DNA of 63,318 nt from NCBI RefSeq assembly GCF_000422805.1, contig NZ_AUGT01000029.1, positions 1 to 63,318 of the forward strand, in the 5' to 3' direction. Source of the DNA: Nocardioides halotolerans DSM 19273. Its GTDB lineage: Bacteria; Actinomycetota; Actinomycetes; Propionibacteriales; Nocardioidaceae. The position numbers and the translations under genes were made by a program. Under the pieces are notes generated by a model that was not told the DNA's origin, did no database searches, and saw only the letters and a program-made list of their open reading frames with translations. The stretch's first letter is position 1. Each line of letters begins with the position of its first letter. Shown in pieces: positions 62,103 through 63,318 of the stretch.

Positions 62103-63191
62103 TTACTCCTCGAGCACGGCCAGGGACCAGCACCAGCCGGCCAGCTCGCGGGCGACGGCGATGTTGGCCACGACGTGACGCTTGTGTCGGGCGCGCATGG
62201 TGTTCCAGCGATGGTGCAGCCGTCGGTTGCCCTCGTCACCGCGGGCTCGGGCGGCGGGGCCGGCCAGCTCCCACCGCTCACGCATCGTCTTGCCGACCCG
62301 GTAGGCGGGTCGGTGGTGCCAGGCCGCTTCGACCAGCAGTCTGCGTAGGTGGGTGTTCCCGGTCTTGGTGATCGAGCCCTGAACCCTCGACTGGCCCGAG
62401 GAGTACTCGCTGGGCACCAGGCCGACGAAGGAGCCGATGGTCTTACCTGTGAACCGGTCCCAGTCGCCGACCTCGACCGCCAACGCGAACCCGGTCAGGG
62501 TGCCGATCCCACGCAGGCACCCCAGCCGAGTGACGAGCGGGGTGAACTCGCAGTCCGCGGCCATCGCCGCGATCGCGGCGTCGAGCCGGTCCCGGCGGGC
62601 CTTCACCGCCAGCACGGCCTCGTAGTCGGACCCGAACGTCGCCCGGGTCGCCACCGCTGCGAGCTGGGCGCCGGTCTGTCGCAGCCACACATCGTGGGCA
62701 CCCGTCCACGCCTGCCCGCCGCAGTACACGTGCCCTTGGCGCAGCAGCAGCTTCGACAGCCGGTGCCGGGCTCGCATCAGGTCACCGCGGGCATCCTCAC
62801 GGGCGCGGACCAGGTCCCGGGCCGCTTCCTGCTCGACACTGGGGACCGCGACCGGAGTGATCTCATCCAGCCGCAGCAACCGAGCCAGATGCACCGCGTC
62901 CTTGGCGTCGGTCTTGACCCGATCACCACTGGGTCGCTGCAGCTTCGACGGCGCCACCACCTCGCACCGGATCCCGGCCGCGTTCAACGCCCGCGACAAC
63001 CCGAACCCCGTCGGGCCCGCCTCATAAGCCACCGCCACCGGACCCGGCAGGTCACCAAGCCAGGACCTGATGTGCTCGTGTGACGGGGTCAGCTTCGCCT
63101 TGAACAGCTCGCCCGTGACGCCATCGATCGCCGCAGCCGCGACAGATCGTGCGTGCACGTCGAGCCCCACGCTCGTACGCTCGGTGAACAC
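62103..63191 (-). CDS. IS110-family transposase (DEDD recombinase)
   Basis: A 362-residue IS110-type transposase with a RuvC-like DEDD domain: Asp in GLDVHARS, Glu in AYEAGPTG and paired Asp in KTDAKDAVHLA, followed by the C-terminal Tnp domain (GIGTLTGFALAVEVGD ... GLVPSEYSSGQ, in which a Ser is part of the active site). It moves a circular intermediate and, in this family, uses a bridge RNA made from the element's non-coding end. GTG at 63191 has GGGAGG 5 bp upstream, better than a TTG at 63206. The sequence beyond 63191 to the window edge may hold that RNA. Confidence 0.92.
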   Translation of the reverse strand: MFTERTSVGLDVHARSVAAAAIDGVTGELFKAKLTPSHEHIRSWLGDLPGPVAVAYEAGPTGFGLSRALNAAGIRCEVVAPSKLQRPSGDRVKTDAKDAVHLARLLRLDEITPVAVPSVEQEAARDLVRAREDARGDLMRARHRLSKLLLRQGHVYCGGQAWTGAHDVWLRQTGAQLAAVATRATFGSDYEAVLAVKARRDRLDAAIAAMAADCEFTPLVTRLGCLRGIGTLTGFALAVEVGDWDRFTGKTIGSFVGLVPSEYSSGQSRVQGSITKTGNTHLRRLLVEAAWHHRPAYRVGKTMRERWELAGPAARARGDEGNRRLHHRWNTMRARHKRHVVANIAVARELAGWCWSLAVLEE

Positions 63192-63318
63192 CGGGGCCTC
63201 CCACAACTGTTGGATAGGCCGAGCAGGCAGCCCCTACTCGGTAACCCACGACCATTTGTGAGTGAGGCCCCGGCCCGCAACCCCGTCAGACGACGAGATC
63301 ACTCATACCGTCTAGGCC

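Larger units (their letters stand above)
44256..63318. mobile_element. genomic island inserted at a tRNA(CAU) gene (right end outside window)
   Basis: The left end is the 45-nt 3' half of a tRNA gene, with excisionase and integrase directly behind it, the standard layout of an integrative element. Beyond are recombinase, toxin-antitoxin, ubiquitin-like conjugation, nuclease-like and transposase genes in less G+C-biased DNA. No second copy of the tRNA half is found to 63318, so the right attachment site with the rebuilt tRNA should lie further on. Extent is inferred. Confidence 0.6.

Overview
The window comes from a very G+C-rich actinobacterium, most likely of the Nocardioides/Nocardioidaceae type. 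The grounds are frequent GTG starts, 4-bp start/stop overlaps, a truncated 13E12-type HNH protein at the left edge, and one block whose gene order matches the mycobacterial/streptomycete peroxiredoxin - DUF3052 - aceE - PucR regulator - fabD-fabH-acpP-fabF-accD neighbourhood. No taxon-specific marker (rRNA) is present, so the genus is inferred.

Left part (1-7.3 kb): a minus-strand operon. In transcription order it encodes an acyl-CoA-reductase-like SDR fused to a HAD phosphatase, a possible 55-residue coupling ORF inside an RBS-sequestering hairpin, a zinc alcohol dehydrogenase, a LarA-like (DUF2088) protein and a PlsC-type acyltransferase. Together they look like an uncharacterised lipid-modifying pathway. 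A tRNA-Val(UAC) gene follows upstream of it.

7.5-22.3 kb: primary metabolism. AhpE peroxiredoxin and an acyl-CoA synthetase form one unit, followed by DUF3052, pyruvate dehydrogenase E1 (aceE), an alpha/beta hydrolase, the PucR-type regulator FasR and the type II fatty acid synthase operon. A perfect dyad lies between fasR and fabD and is the obvious FasR operator candidate. Malonyl/acetyl-CoA carboxyltransferase closes the operon. aceE (acetyl-CoA supply), accD (carboxylation) and FAS-II form one metabolic sequence.

22.4-44.2 kb: mixed chromosomal genes. These include a membrane metallopeptidase, hydrolases, a PP2C phosphatase, a TPR protein with tandem DNA repeats, an FMN hydroxy-acid oxidase, tyrS, a Ser/Thr kinase, a LuxR regulator and secreted proteins. 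There is also a small XRE/ImmA regulatory pair, an AfsR/BTAD-type regulator, and a plus-strand run with an HMA-like protein, an MFS exporter, a DUF4396 protein and an NAD(P)-binding protein.

44.26 kb to the right edge: a genomic island. It begins at a 3' half of a tRNA gene with a CAU anticodon, next to an AlpA-like excisionase and a tyrosine integrase. It carries a 918-residue recombinase-like protein; a complete bacterial ubiquitin-like conjugation operon (Ubl, E2, JAB-E1 fusion); and a divergent RelE/HigA toxin-antitoxin pair whose antitoxin is fused to an ImmA/IrrE peptidase. Also present are a PD-(D/E)XK nuclease-like protein with a partner, a membrane-anchored degenerate DEDD exonuclease with a CCHC zinc knuckle, lipoprotein and membrane genes, and an IS110-family transposase. 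The toxin-antitoxin and Ubl operons share an intergenic region with two copies of the same dyad, suggesting common control. This looks like a defence island and is the most interesting part of the window.
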